The notes under the pieces are model-generated. The model did no database searches, was not told where the DNA came from, and saw only the letters and a list, made by a program, of their open reading frames with translations. The translations under genes were made by a program, and so were the position numbers. A stretch of DNA of 64,000 bases, from contig JBHJOA010000032.1 in assembly GCA_050330205.1 (NCBI GenBank), positions 1 to 64,000 on the forward strand, read 5' to 3'. Source of the DNA: Pelagibius sp050330205. Lineage in GTDB: Bacteria > Pseudomonadota > Alphaproteobacteria > Kiloniellales > Kiloniellaceae. Below, piece by piece: positions 32,232 through 40,958 of this stretch (position 1 is the first letter of the stretch; each line of letters begins with the position of its first letter).

Positions 32232-34064
32232 ATGACTCTCAACCTGAACGTACCTTCCACTACACCGGACCTGTCTCCGCGGATCACCGTGATCGGCGTG
32301 GGCGGTGCCGGCGGCAATGCCGTCAACAACATGATCCAGACCAGCCTGGATGGTGTCGAGTTCCTCATCACCAACACCGATGCCCAGGCGCTGAGCCAGT
32401 CGCTCTGCGACCGGCGCATCCAGCTCGGCCGCAACATCACCCAGGGCCTCGGCGCCGGCTCGCGGCCCGACATCGGCCGCGCGGCGGCGGAGGAGGCTCT
32501 CGACGAGATCCTCACCGACATCGAGGGCCAGCACATGGTCTTCATCACCGCCGGGATGGGCGGCGGCACGGGGACCGGAGCGGCGCCGGTGATCGCCCGC
32601 GCGGCCCGCGAAGCCGGGATCCTGACGGTCGGCGTGGTGACCAAGCCCTTCCATTTCGAAGGCGTGCACCGCATGCGCCTGGCCGAGACCGGCATCAACG
32701 AACTGACCCAGTACGTCGACACGCTGATCATCATTCCGAACCAGAACCTGTTCCGCGTCGCCAATGAGAAGACGACCTTCGCCGACGCCTTCAAGATGGC
32801 CGACGACGTGCTGAACTCCGGCGTGCGGGGGGTCACCGACCTGATGGTCAATCCGGGCATGATCAACCTCGACTTCGCCGACATCCGCGCGGTGATGTCG
32901 GAGATGGGCAAGGCCATGATGGGCACCGGCGAGGCCGAAGGCGAAGGCCGCGCCGTCGCCGCCGCCGAGGCGGCGATCTCCAACCCGCTGCTCGACGATG
33001 TCTCGATGAAGGGCGCCCGCGGCGTGCTCATCAACATCACCGGCGGCATGGACCTCACCCTCTTCGAGGTCGACGAGGCGGCCAACCGCATCCGCGACGA
33101 GGTCGATCCGGAAGCCAACATCATCTTCGGCTCCACCTTCGACCAGGCGCTGGAGGGCCGCATGCGGGTCTCCGTCGTGGCCACCGGGATCGACGTCGAC
33201 GCTGAGACGCGGCCGAAGCCGATCACCCTCAGCGTCGTCGGCGGCCAGAAGGCACGCCACATCGAAAGCAGCAGCCCGGCCGGCACCGGTGCCGGTGCCG
33301 CCACGGCGGCTGCCGCGGTGGCGAGCGCGCCGGTCGCCCGCGAGGCCGGCCTCTTCGGCCAGCCCTCGGCCGGCTTCCCGCCGACCAAATACCCGGTGAC
33401 CGGCGCGGCGCACGCCATGAGCGCCGAGCCCTATGCCGCCGCCAGCGGCCACGGAGCCTCCTCGGCGGCCGTCGCCATGGCCGAGCCAGAGCCCGAGCTA
33501 CAGCCGGTCCCCGAAGCCCGTGCCGAGGAGGACAGCTTCTTCGCCCCACGGCCGGCGGAGCCGGAAGCGGCAGGCAGCGACGACGGCGCGGAGTTCCACG
33601 CCGAACCCGACCCCTTCGCCGAAGCGGCTCTCGCCAATGCCGCGCGCCGCGAGTCGGAGCACCGTTCGCCGGCTCCTGAACCGACGTCGGCCCGCCCGGT
33701 CATGGAGGCCCGGCCGGGCCCCGAGCCGCGGCAGGCGGCCCAGGTGCCGAAGCGTGGCGGCCAGAGCCTCTTTGCCAAGGTGACCGGGGCGGCCCGCGCC
33801 CTGGCGGCGAGCCAGGGCGGCGAGACCACCGCCCGCGCGGCCCGCGGCGAGCCGGCGCAGCCGGTCGCAAGGCCGATGCCCACGCGCGGCGCCTCACCGG
33901 CACAGCCGGAGCGTCAGGCGGCGGCTCAGCCGGCGTCGGCACCGGCCGGCGGCACGGCCCAGCCGCGGCTCTCCGGGCTCGACCCGGCTGAGCGGATCGG
34001 ACACAGCCAGGCCGAGGAGGATCTGCTCGACATTCCCGCCTTCCTGCGCCGCCAGGCGAATTGA
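32232..34064 (+). CDS. ftsZ: Cell division GTPase FtsZ
   Basis: The 610-residue tubulin homologue has a GTPase core (about 1-320) with VGGAGGNAVNNMI, the tubulin signature GGGTGTGAAP and NLDFADIRAVM. From about 325 to 595 runs a very long Ala/Pro/Glu/Arg-rich linker that looks disordered. The conserved C-terminal peptide DIPAFLRRQAN, which binds FtsA and other partners, ends the protein. Long linkers occur in alphaproteobacteria, and this one is at the long end. FtsZ forms the division ring. A TGGAGG site precedes the ATG by 8 nt. Confidence 0.98.
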   Translation: MTLNLNVPSTTPDLSPRITVIGVGGAGGNAVNNMIQTSLDGVEFLITNTDAQALSQSLCDRRIQLGRNITQGLGAGSRPDIGRAAAEEALDEILTDIEGQHMVFITAGMGGGTGTGAAPVIARAAREAGILTVGVVTKPFHFEGVHRMRLAETGINELTQYVDTLIIIPNQNLFRVANEKTTFADAFKMADDVLNSGVRGVTDLMVNPGMINLDFADIRAVMSEMGKAMMGTGEAEGEGRAVAAAEAAISNPLLDDVSMKGARGVLINITGGMDLTLFEVDEAANRIRDEVDPEANIIFGSTFDQALEGRMRVSVVATGIDVDAETRPKPITLSVVGGQKARHIESSSPAGTGAGAATAAAAVASAPVAREAGLFGQPSAGFPPTKYPVTGAAHAMSAEPYAAASGHGASSAAVAMAEPEPELQPVPEARAEEDSFFAPRPAEPEAAGSDDGAEFHAEPDPFAEAALANAARRESEHRSPAPEPTSARPVMEARPGPEPRQAAQVPKRGGQSLFAKVTGAARALAASQGGETTARAARGEPAQPVARPMPTRGASPAQPERQAAAQPASAPAGGTAQPRLSGLDPAERIGHSQAEEDLLDIPAFLRRQAN

Positions 34065-34069
34065 TGGAG

Positions 34070-34109
34070 CCGCGCTGCAACGGGGCCGCGAGGCTTCTTT
34101 GCAGCGCGG
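34070..34109 (+). terminator. Hairpin after ftsZ
   Basis: CCGCGCTGCAA (34070-34080) and TTGCAGCGCGG (34099-34109) form a perfect 11-bp stem with an 18-nt loop, starting 5 nt after the ftsZ stop. TAACATACTG follows, not a T-tract, so this may be a weak terminator, an mRNA 3'-end stabiliser or a partial attenuator before lpxC. Confidence 0.5.
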
Positions 34110-34133
34110 TAACATACTGTAACAAAGAGTGAT

Positions 34134-34162
34134 TTGAGTGCTTGAGGGGGGCTTCTTATAGT
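34134..34162 (+). promoter_or_regulatory. Candidate sigma-70 promoter of lpxC
   Basis: TTGAGT (34134-34139), 17-bp spacer, TATAGT (34157-34162). This is a good housekeeping match and is placed after the ftsZ hairpin, about 170 bp upstream of lpxC. It suggests lpxC is transcribed independently of the dcw operon, with a long leader. Confidence 0.65.
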
Positions 34163-34333
34163 CCCCCTACTTGTTAGTGGGTTCTCGATCGGGGGATCAC
34201 GGTCAGACTGTCGCCGGCGTTCGGAGCTGAGGCAATCCCAGCTCTGCGACAAAACGGGCGCGGCCGCTTGGCGGGATCGGAACCTTGCGCGTTGGCTTAG
34301 CGGTCGATCACATTTCGGATTGAGACGGATATC

Positions 34334-35281
34334 ATGGCAGCAGACAGCGTTTCGGCAGGAAGAGTCGTTCGCCAGCAGACACTCAAGAACTCGATCCACT
34401 GCTCCGGCGTGGCGCTGCACAGCGGCGCCAAGGTCAATATGACCCTGCACCCCGCCGAAGCGGATACCGGTATCGTGTTCCGGCGCAGCGACGCGGCTGG
34501 CGGCACCGAGGTGCAGGCGCTGTGGCACAACGCCGTCGAAACCGCGCTTTGCACCACCCTCATCGACGCCAAGGGCAACCAGGTGGCCACCATCGAGCAC
34601 CTGATGTCGGCCCTCAGCGCCTGCGGCATCGACAACGCGGTGATCGAGCTGAACGGCCCCGAAGTGCCGATCATGGACGGCAGCGCCGCCCCCTTCGTGT
34701 TCCTTATCGAGTGCGCCGGCGTCGAAGTGCAGAACAGCCCGCGCCGGGCCCTGCGGATTCTCAGCGAGGTCTCCGTCGCCGAGCCGCACCGCAGCGCCTC
34801 GTTGTCGCCGGGCGGCGGCTTCACCGTCGGCTTCGAAATCGACTTCTGCGACAGCCTGATCGGCCGCCAGGAGTGGTTCACCGAGGTGAACGAGAGCAGC
34901 TTCAAGCGCGACGTCGCGCGGGCGCGCACCTTCGGGTTCCTCAAGGACATCGAGCGGCTGCGTGCCGCCGGCCTCGCCCGCGGCGGTTCCCTGGAAAACG
35001 CCATCGTCGTCAACGGCCAGGAGATCCTCAACGAAGAGGGCCTGCGCTTCAGCAACGAGTTCGTGCGCCACAAGGTGCTCGATTCCATCGGCGACCTCTA
35101 TCTCGTCGGCGCGCCCATCATCGGTCATTTCCAGGGCGACCGCGCCGGCCACGCCCTCACCCTGCGCCTGCTGCAGGCGCTGTTCGCCGAAGAGGGTGCC
35201 TGGGAGTGGACCGAACTGACCGCCGCCCCGGTCCCCGGCGCCCAGAGCCAGCCGGCCCGCGCCGTCGCCGCCCGCGCCTGA
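34334..35281 (+). CDS. lpxC: UDP-3-O-acyl-N-acetylglucosamine deacetylase LpxC
   Basis: This 315-residue zinc deacetylase carries out the committed step of lipid A synthesis in the cytoplasm. It begins RQQTLKNSIHCSGVALHSGAKV. Zinc ligands are expected at His in IEHLMSALSACG and in RHKVLDSIGD (His and Asp); GPEVPIMDGSAAPFVF and FGFLKDIERLRAAGLARGGSLEN are family motifs. The length is standard. The last codons and the stop lie in a 16-bp tandem duplication. It follows ftsZ by 269 bp with its own promoter. Confidence 0.97.
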   Translation: MAADSVSAGRVVRQQTLKNSIHCSGVALHSGAKVNMTLHPAEADTGIVFRRSDAAGGTEVQALWHNAVETALCTTLIDAKGNQVATIEHLMSALSACGIDNAVIELNGPEVPIMDGSAAPFVFLIECAGVEVQNSPRRALRILSEVSVAEPHRSASLSPGGGFTVGFEIDFCDSLIGRQEWFTEVNESSFKRDVARARTFGFLKDIERLRAAGLARGGSLENAIVVNGQEILNEEGLRFSNEFVRHKVLDSIGDLYLVGAPIIGHFQGDRAGHALTLRLLQALFAEEGAWEWTELTAAPVPGAQSQPARAVAARA

Positions 35282-35310
35282 CCCCGCCCGCGCCTGACCC
35301 CGCCCGCACC
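35270..35310 (+). repeat. 16-bp tandem repeat across the lpxC stop
   Basis: GCCCGCGCCTGACCCC occurs at 35270-35285 and again at 35286-35301, then partly (GCCCGCACC) at 35302-35310. The first copy contains the lpxC stop codon; the second repeats it outside the gene. Confidence 0.8.
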
Positions 35311-35358
35311 GTTCCCTGAAGCCCCCGAAAGCCCGGGTTTCCCCGCGGACGTGGCCGC

Positions 35359-35387
35359 TTGAGGCCGCCGCCGCTTGGACCTATAGT
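35359..35387 (+). promoter_or_regulatory. Candidate sigma-70 promoter of bamD
   Basis: TTGAGG (35359-35364), 17-bp spacer, TATAGT (35382-35387), about 100 bp upstream of bamD. It matches the lpxC promoter in 11 of 12 hexamer bases and has the same spacing. Confidence 0.6.
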
Positions 35388-35489
35388 CGGCGGCAGGACG
35401 GATACCACACGACAGCCGATTCGACGGCTTGCCGGAAGCAGCGGGGGCGCGCCCAGAGGGCGCCGGGCACCTCGGGGACGCGAAGAAGC

Positions 35490-36317
35490 ATGAGCTCACC
35501 ACATCACAGCCACCGCGGGCCAGGCCGCCTCCGCGGGATTGCCGCCGCGGCACTGGTCGTTCTCGCCCTGGCCGGCTGCAGCTCCGACGGGCCGCCGGCC
35601 TATGTCGAGCGCCCGGTCGAGGAACTCTACAACGGCGCCATGGATGCCATGCAGGCCGGCGACTACGCCGAGGCCGCGCGCCTCTTCGACGAGGTCGAGC
35701 GCCAGCACCCCTACTCCGAATGGGCCTCCAAGGCCCAGCTCATGGCCGCCTACGCGTTCTACCTGCGGAACTCGTACGACGAGGCGATCAACGCTCTCGA
35801 CCGCTTCATCGAGCTGCACCCCGGCAGCCCCGACGTGGCCTATGCCTACTACCTGAAGGCGATCAGCTACTACGAGCAGATCTCCGACGTGCGGCGCGAC
35901 CAGAAGATGACGCGCGAATCGCTCTTCGCCCTCGAGGAACTCGTGCGGCGGTTTCCGACCAGCTCGTATGCCCGCGACGCCCAGTTGAAGATCGATCTCG
36001 CCCTCGACCACCTGGCCGGCAAGCACATGGAGATCGGCCGCTTCTACCAGAGCCGCAGCGAGTACCTCGCCGCCATCAACCGCTTCCGCACGGTGATCGA
36101 GAGCTACCAGACCACCACCCACACTCCGGAGGCCCTGCATCGGCTGGTCGAGTGCTACCTCGCCATGGGCATCGTCGACGAGGCCCAGTCGACCGCCGCG
36201 GTGCTCGGCCACAACTTCCCGGGCAGCGAGTGGTACATCGACAGCTATGCCCTGCTTACCGGCGTGAATCTCTATCCGGAAGAGAGCGAAGGCTCCTGGA
36301 TTTCGAACCTCTTCTAG
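35490..36317 (+). CDS. bamD: Outer membrane assembly lipoprotein BamD
   Basis: This 275-residue lipoprotein has a signal peptide with lipobox LALAGC, the lipidated Cys being residue 30. Tetratricopeptide-like helices follow: ELYNGAMDAMQAGDYAEAARLFDEVERQHPYSEWASKAQLM and several related repeats. BamD is the essential partner of BamA in folding beta-barrel proteins at the outer membrane. RecN follows after 20 bp on the same strand, a common alphaproteobacterial order (bamD-recN-ligA). Confidence 0.94.
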   Translation: MSSPHHSHRGPGRLRGIAAAALVVLALAGCSSDGPPAYVERPVEELYNGAMDAMQAGDYAEAARLFDEVERQHPYSEWASKAQLMAAYAFYLRNSYDEAINALDRFIELHPGSPDVAYAYYLKAISYYEQISDVRRDQKMTRESLFALEELVRRFPTSSYARDAQLKIDLALDHLAGKHMEIGRFYQSRSEYLAAINRFRTVIESYQTTTHTPEALHRLVECYLAMGIVDEAQSTAAVLGHNFPGSEWYIDSYALLTGVNLYPEESEGSWISNLF

Positions 36318-36337
36318 CCTCGGCACAGGATCGGTGA

Positions 36338-38011
36338 ATGCTGGTCAGCCTGTCGATCCGCAACATCGTCATTATCGAGAAGCTCGACCTCACCTTCGAT
36401 CGCGGCCTCGGCGTGTTGACGGGGGAAACCGGCGCGGGAAAGTCGATCCTGCTCGATTCCCTGGGATTCGCGCTGGGCAATCGCGCCGACCAGCGCCTGC
36501 TGCGGCCCGGCGCCGACCAGGCCAGCGTCACCGCGGCCTTCGAAATCGCCCCCTCCGACACTACCGGCGAGCATCCGGCCCGCGCCCTGCTCGCCGAACA
36601 AGGCATCGAGATCGAGGACCTGCTGCTGCTGCGCCGCGTGCTGACCCAGGACGGGCGCAGCCGTGCCTTCGTCAACGATCAGGCGGCCTCGGCCGGCCTG
36701 CTGCGGCAACTGTCGGACTCGCTGATCGAGATCCAGGGCCAGTTCGACCAGCGCGGCCTGATGGACCCCGCCACCCACCGCGGCCTGCTGGACGCCTACG
36801 GCCGGCTGAAGCCCGAAGCGCGCGCGCTGCGCGATCTCTGGCGCGCCTGGCAGGAGGCCCTGGCGGCGCGCGAAGCCGCCGCCCGGCGCCTCGCCGATGC
36901 GCAGCGCGACGAGGCCTTCCTGCGCCATGCGGTGGAAGAGCTCGACGCCCTCGACCCCCGTCCCGGCGAGGAGGCCGACCTGGCCGACAAGCGCAACCGC
37001 ATGATCCATCGCGAAAAGCTGGTGGAGGGCGTCAATGCCGCCCTGTCGGAGATCGACGGCGGTGCCGAGCCTGCCCTCGGCCGCGCGCTGCGGGCGCTGG
37101 AGCGCATCGCCCCGACCGCCGGCGCCGCCCTGTCCCCGGCCCTTGAGGCGCTGCAGCGCGCCGCCCTGGAGACCGAGGAGGCCCTGGCCCAGTTGAATTC
37201 CTTCGCCGGCGACATGGAACTGGACGCCGACAGCCTGGAGGCGGTCGAGGAGCGTTACTTCGCCCTGCAGGACATGGCGCGCAAGCATCACGCGCCGGTC
37301 GAGGCGCTGGCAGAGCTGCGCGAAGACCTCGCGCGGCGGCTCGCCGCCATCGACGGCGGCGACGCCGAGTTGACGCGGCTGGCCGAGGCCGCCGCCGCGG
37401 CGCGGCGCGCGTACCTGGCCGCCGCCGAGACGCTGTCCAAGAAGCGCGCCAAGGCCGCCGCCGCCCTGGACAAGGCGGTGATGGCCGAGCTGCCGCCGCT
37501 GAAGCTTGAGCGCGCCCTGTTCCGCACCTCGCTCGAACGCCTCGACGAGAACGACTGGTCGGCACAGGGCATCGACCGCATCGCCTTCGAGGTGGCGACC
37601 AATCCCGGCAGTGCGCCGGGCCCCCTGGGCCGCATCGCCTCGGGCGGCGAACTGGCGCGCTTCCTGCTCGCCATCAAGGTGGTGCTGGCGAGCATCAATC
37701 CGGAACGCAGCCTGGTGTTCGACGAGGTCGACAGCGGCGTCGGCGGCGCCACCGCGCACGCGGTCGGCGAGCGCCTGGAACGCCTCGCCAGGGACCGGCA
37801 GGTCCTGGTCATCACCCACAGCCCGCAGGTGGCCGCGCGCGGCGCCCATCATTGGCAGGTCCTGAAGCGCACCGCCGGCCAGCAGGTGGCGACCCAGGTC
37901 AGCCAGCTGAGCGCCGGCGACCGCCGCGAGGAGATCGCCCGCATGCTGTCCGGCGCCGAGATCACCGAGGAGGCGCGCGCCGCCGCCGAGCGCCTGATCG
38001 GCGCCGGCTGA
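36338..38011 (+). CDS. recN: DNA repair protein RecN
   Basis: This 557-residue SMC-like ATPase has Walker A GETGAGKSILLDSLGFALG at the N-terminus, a long Ala/Arg/Glu-rich coiled-coil middle (about 160-370), signature ASGGELARFLLAIK and Walker B LVFDEVDSGVGG near the C-terminus. RecN helps repair double-strand breaks, holding DNA ends or sister chromatids together. No LexA box was recognised upstream, and it is likely transcribed with bamD. ligA starts 34 bp later. Confidence 0.95.
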   Translation: MLVSLSIRNIVIIEKLDLTFDRGLGVLTGETGAGKSILLDSLGFALGNRADQRLLRPGADQASVTAAFEIAPSDTTGEHPARALLAEQGIEIEDLLLLRRVLTQDGRSRAFVNDQAASAGLLRQLSDSLIEIQGQFDQRGLMDPATHRGLLDAYGRLKPEARALRDLWRAWQEALAAREAAARRLADAQRDEAFLRHAVEELDALDPRPGEEADLADKRNRMIHREKLVEGVNAALSEIDGGAEPALGRALRALERIAPTAGAALSPALEALQRAALETEEALAQLNSFAGDMELDADSLEAVEERYFALQDMARKHHAPVEALAELREDLARRLAAIDGGDAELTRLAEAAAAARRAYLAAAETLSKKRAKAAAALDKAVMAELPPLKLERALFRTSLERLDENDWSAQGIDRIAFEVATNPGSAPGPLGRIASGGELARFLLAIKVVLASINPERSLVFDEVDSGVGGATAHAVGERLERLARDRQVLVITHSPQVAARGAHHWQVLKRTAGQQVATQVSQLSAGDRREEIARMLSGAEITEEARAAAERLIGAG

Positions 38012-38045
38012 GCCCGAACCCCACTGACAGGAAGCTTGCCGCCCC

Positions 38046-40196
38046 ATGCCGGGAAAGCCCGCCGCTGACAGAACCGCCGAGACGCCGGCCGACGCCCTTA
38101 CCGAAGCGCAAGCGGCGGCCGAGCTGGAACGCCTGGCCAGGCTCATCGCCCACCACGACAGGCTCTACCACGCACAGGACGCCCCGGAAATCAGCGACGC
38201 CGACTACGACGCGCTGCGCCGACGCAACGAGGCCATCGAAGCCACCTTCCCGGAACTGATCCGGGCCGACAGCCCCACGCAGCGGGTCGGTGCCGAGCCT
38301 GCCGCCGGGTTCGGCAAAGTGCGGCACGAGGTGCCGATGCTCTCCCTCGGCAACGCCTTCGAGACCGGGGACGTCGAGGAGTTCCTGGCCCGCATCGCCC
38401 GCTTTCTAGGCCTCGGCACGGACGAGGCGGTGGAAATCATGGCCGAGCCCAAGATCGACGGGCTGTCCTGCGCCCTGCGCTACGAGCACGGCAAGCTGAT
38501 CCGTGGCGCCACTCGCGGCGACGGCACCACCGGCGAGGACATCACCGCCAACGTGCGCACCATCGCCGACCTGCCGAAGACGCTGAAGGGCAAGGGCTGG
38601 CCGGACCTGCTGGAGGTGCGCGGCGAGGTCTACATGTCGCGCCGCGCCTTCATGGAGATGAACGAGCGGCAGGCCGAGGCCGGCGAGAAGATCTTCGCCA
38701 ATCCGCGCAATGCCGCCGCCGGCTCCCTGCGCCAATTGAACCCGGAGGTCACGGCTTCACGGCCGCTGCATTTCTTCGCCTATTCCTGGGGAGCGCTCTC
38801 CGCGGAAGCCCCCAGGGCCCTGGGGGCGACCATGGCGGAGGTGCGCGACAGGTTCCGCCGCTGGGGCTTCACGCTCAACGAGCCCTCGCGGCTGTGCCGC
38901 GGGCTCGACGAACTGTTCACCTTCTACCGCGAGATCATGGCGCAGCGGCCGGAACTGCCGTTCGACATCGACGGCGTGGTCTACAAGGTCAACCGCCTCG
39001 ACCTGCAGCAGCGCCTCGGCTTCGTCAGCCGCGCCCCGCGCTGGGCGATCGCCCACAAGTTTCCGGCCGAGCAGGCGCAGACCATCCTGAAGGAGATCAC
39101 CATCCAGGTCGGGCGCACCGGCGCCCTCACCCCCGTCGCCAACCTGGAGCCGATCTCGGTCGGCGGCGTGGTGGTCTCCCGCGCCACGCTCCACAATGAA
39201 GACGAGATCGCCCGAAAGGACATTCGCGAGGGCGACCTCGTGGTCATCCAACGCGCCGGCGACGTCATTCCCCAGGTCGTGGAGGTGGTGAAGGAGAAGC
39301 GACCGAAGGGGAGCAAGCCTTACGTATTCCCGGACCACTGCCCGATCTGCGGCAGCAAGGCGGAGCGCGAGGAGGGTGAGGTGGTCCGGCGCTGCACCGG
39401 CGGCCTCATCTGCAAGGCGCAGAACTACGAGCGCCTGCGCCATTTCGTCTCGCGCGACGCCTTCGACATCGAGGGCCTCGGCGGCAAGCACATCCAGGCA
39501 TTCCTCGACGATGACCTCATTACGACGCCGGGCGACATTTTCCGCCTTCACACCAAAGAAAACGAGATCAGCGAACGCGAGGGCTGGGGCAAGCAGTCGG
39601 CCGCGAAGCTGGTAAAGGCCATCGAGGACCGGCGCTCTATCGGCCTCGACCGCTTCATCTATGCCCTCGGCATCCGCCAGGTCGGTCAGGCCACGGCCAA
39701 ACTGCTGGCGCGCAACTACGCTACATTCGACGCCTGGCGTGAGGCGATGATCGAGGCCTTCGAGGAGCGTAAGAACGCGCGGGAGAGCCGCAAGCCCGAA
39801 GAGGTCGGCGAGCACTATGCCGAGCTGTGCAATATCGAGGGCATCGGCACGAGCGTGGCGGACGACCTGGTGTTCTTCTTCGAGGAGCCGCGCAACCTCG
39901 AAGTCCTCGATGACCTGAAGCAGGAACTTACAATCGAGGCGGTGGCGGCGGCGGCCACCGCCAATTCGCCGGTGGCCGGCAAAACGGTGGTCTTCACCGG
40001 GACCCTGGAAACCATGACCCGCAGCGAGGCCAAGGCCAGGGCGGAGGCCCTCGGCGCCAAGGTCGCCGGCTCGGTCTCCAAGAAGACCGACTACGTGGTG
40101 GTCGGCGCCGATGCCGGCTCCAAGGCCAAGAAGGCCGAGGAACTCGGCGTCACCACCCTGAGCGAGCAGGCGTGGCGAGAGCTCGTCGGCGGCTGA
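38046..40196 (+). CDS. ligA: NAD-dependent DNA ligase LigA
   Basis: This 716-residue ligase has the complete domain series: Ia domain (YHAQDAPEISDADYDALRRR), adenylation domain with the active lysine in AEPKIDGLSCALRYE, OB fold, four-Cys zinc finger (CPICGSK...VRRCTGGLICKAQ), helix-hairpin-helix region and C-terminal BRCT (about 640-716, GKTVVFTGTLETMTRSEAKARAEALGAKV). It seals nicks in replication and repair with NAD. The N-terminus has a short extra Ala/Glu-rich extension. It ends the bamD-recN-ligA group. Confidence 0.97.
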   Translation: MPGKPAADRTAETPADALTEAQAAAELERLARLIAHHDRLYHAQDAPEISDADYDALRRRNEAIEATFPELIRADSPTQRVGAEPAAGFGKVRHEVPMLSLGNAFETGDVEEFLARIARFLGLGTDEAVEIMAEPKIDGLSCALRYEHGKLIRGATRGDGTTGEDITANVRTIADLPKTLKGKGWPDLLEVRGEVYMSRRAFMEMNERQAEAGEKIFANPRNAAAGSLRQLNPEVTASRPLHFFAYSWGALSAEAPRALGATMAEVRDRFRRWGFTLNEPSRLCRGLDELFTFYREIMAQRPELPFDIDGVVYKVNRLDLQQRLGFVSRAPRWAIAHKFPAEQAQTILKEITIQVGRTGALTPVANLEPISVGGVVVSRATLHNEDEIARKDIREGDLVVIQRAGDVIPQVVEVVKEKRPKGSKPYVFPDHCPICGSKAEREEGEVVRRCTGGLICKAQNYERLRHFVSRDAFDIEGLGGKHIQAFLDDDLITTPGDIFRLHTKENEISEREGWGKQSAAKLVKAIEDRRSIGLDRFIYALGIRQVGQATAKLLARNYATFDAWREAMIEAFEERKNARESRKPEEVGEHYAELCNIEGIGTSVADDLVFFFEEPRNLEVLDDLKQELTIEAVAAAATANSPVAGKTVVFTGTLETMTRSEAKARAEALGAKVAGSVSKKTDYVVVGADAGSKAKKAEELGVTTLSEQAWRELVGG

Positions 40197-40246
40197 ATAC
40201 CGCCATCCTGATCCCCTTGGTTCAGTGGCTCTCGTCCCCGTCGCGC

Positions 40247-40260
40247 TTGACTCAGGTCAA
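40247..40260. promoter_or_regulatory. FNR/CRP-type box
   Basis: TTGACTCAGGTCAA is a TTGAC-N4-GTCAA palindrome, extended by one more pair to CTTGAC/GTCAAG. It fits the TTGA-N6-TCAA consensus of FNR/FixK/DNR regulators. It is centred about 60 bp before the glycine-zipper gene at 40314, so that gene may respond to low oxygen (inference). Confidence 0.55.
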
Positions 40261-40313
40261 GGCAGCTTCTGGAGGACGGAGCCAGTCTTTGGCCAAACGG
40301 AGGAGATTCCCCA

Positions 40314-40886
40314 ATGGCGAAAGAGAGCGTGCGTGAAACGCGGACAGAGGCCGTCGCTGTGTTCGATGATGCCGACAGCCTGGAAGCGGCCATCGACGAA
40401 CTGATGAGCCACGGCTTCGACCGCGCCGACATCAGCCTGCTGACCAGCGAGACGGCGGTCGAGGAGAAGCTGGGCCACCGCTTCGAGAAAGTCAGCGAAC
40501 TGGAGGACGACGATCGCGTGCCACGCTCGGCGTACGTCTCCACCGAGTCGCGTGGAGACGCCGAAGGCGGGCTGATCGGAGGGCTGATGTATATCGGCGC
40601 CCTTGCCGCCGCCGGCGCCACCGTCGCCTCCGGCGGCACCCTGGGAGCGGCCATCGCCGGAGCGGCAGCCATGGGCGGGGCCGGCGGGCTGATCGGCGCG
40701 GTGCTGGCAAAGTACATCGAAGACCAGCATGCCGTCCATCTGGAGGAGCAGATCGATCGCGGCGGTCTGCTGCTTTGGGTACACACCCGCGACAGCGCGC
40801 ACGAGACCAAGGCCAAGCAAATTCTGAAGAAGCATTCGGCCCACGACGTGCACCTGCACGAACTGCGCGACCCCCAGGCAGCCTGA
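40314..40886 (+). CDS. Glycine-zipper stress-like protein
   Basis: This 190-residue protein has an N-terminal ferredoxin-like segment (TEAVAVFDDADSLEAAIDELMSHGFDRADISLL), a central glycine/alanine-rich hydrophobic region (about 85-135, with GLIGGLMYIGALAAAGATVASGG and GGAGGLIGAVLAKYI) that may be a membrane hairpin or glycine zipper, and a C-terminal segment (GGLLLWVHTRDSAHETKAKQILKKHSAHDVHLHEL). The layout recalls YflT/general-stress-like proteins; the function is unknown. A strong GGAGGAG site is 8 nt before the ATG, and an FNR-like box lies about 60 bp upstream. It is convergent with the molybdenum hydroxylase operon. Confidence 0.75.
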   Translation: MAKESVRETRTEAVAVFDDADSLEAAIDELMSHGFDRADISLLTSETAVEEKLGHRFEKVSELEDDDRVPRSAYVSTESRGDAEGGLIGGLMYIGALAAAGATVASGGTLGAAIAGAAAMGGAGGLIGAVLAKYIEDQHAVHLEEQIDRGGLLLWVHTRDSAHETKAKQILKKHSAHDVHLHELRDPQAA

Positions 40887-40899
40887 CCGGCAAAGAAAA

Positions 40900-40928
40900 C
40901 CCCTCCTCGGCGGACCGCCGAGGAGGGG
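40900..40928 (-). terminator. Intrinsic terminator of the molybdenum hydroxylase operon
   Basis: CCCCTCCTCGGCGG and CCGCCGAGGAGGGG form a perfect 14-bp stem around a single A. On the minus strand the stem is followed by GTTTTCTTTG, a good T-tract. On the plus strand it is followed by GC-rich sequence. It therefore mainly terminates the minus-strand operon, but as a strong stem between convergent genes it could limit read-through both ways. Confidence 0.85.
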
Positions 40929-40958
40929 TGCGGCAGCGGCCGAAGGCCTGGGGGAAAC

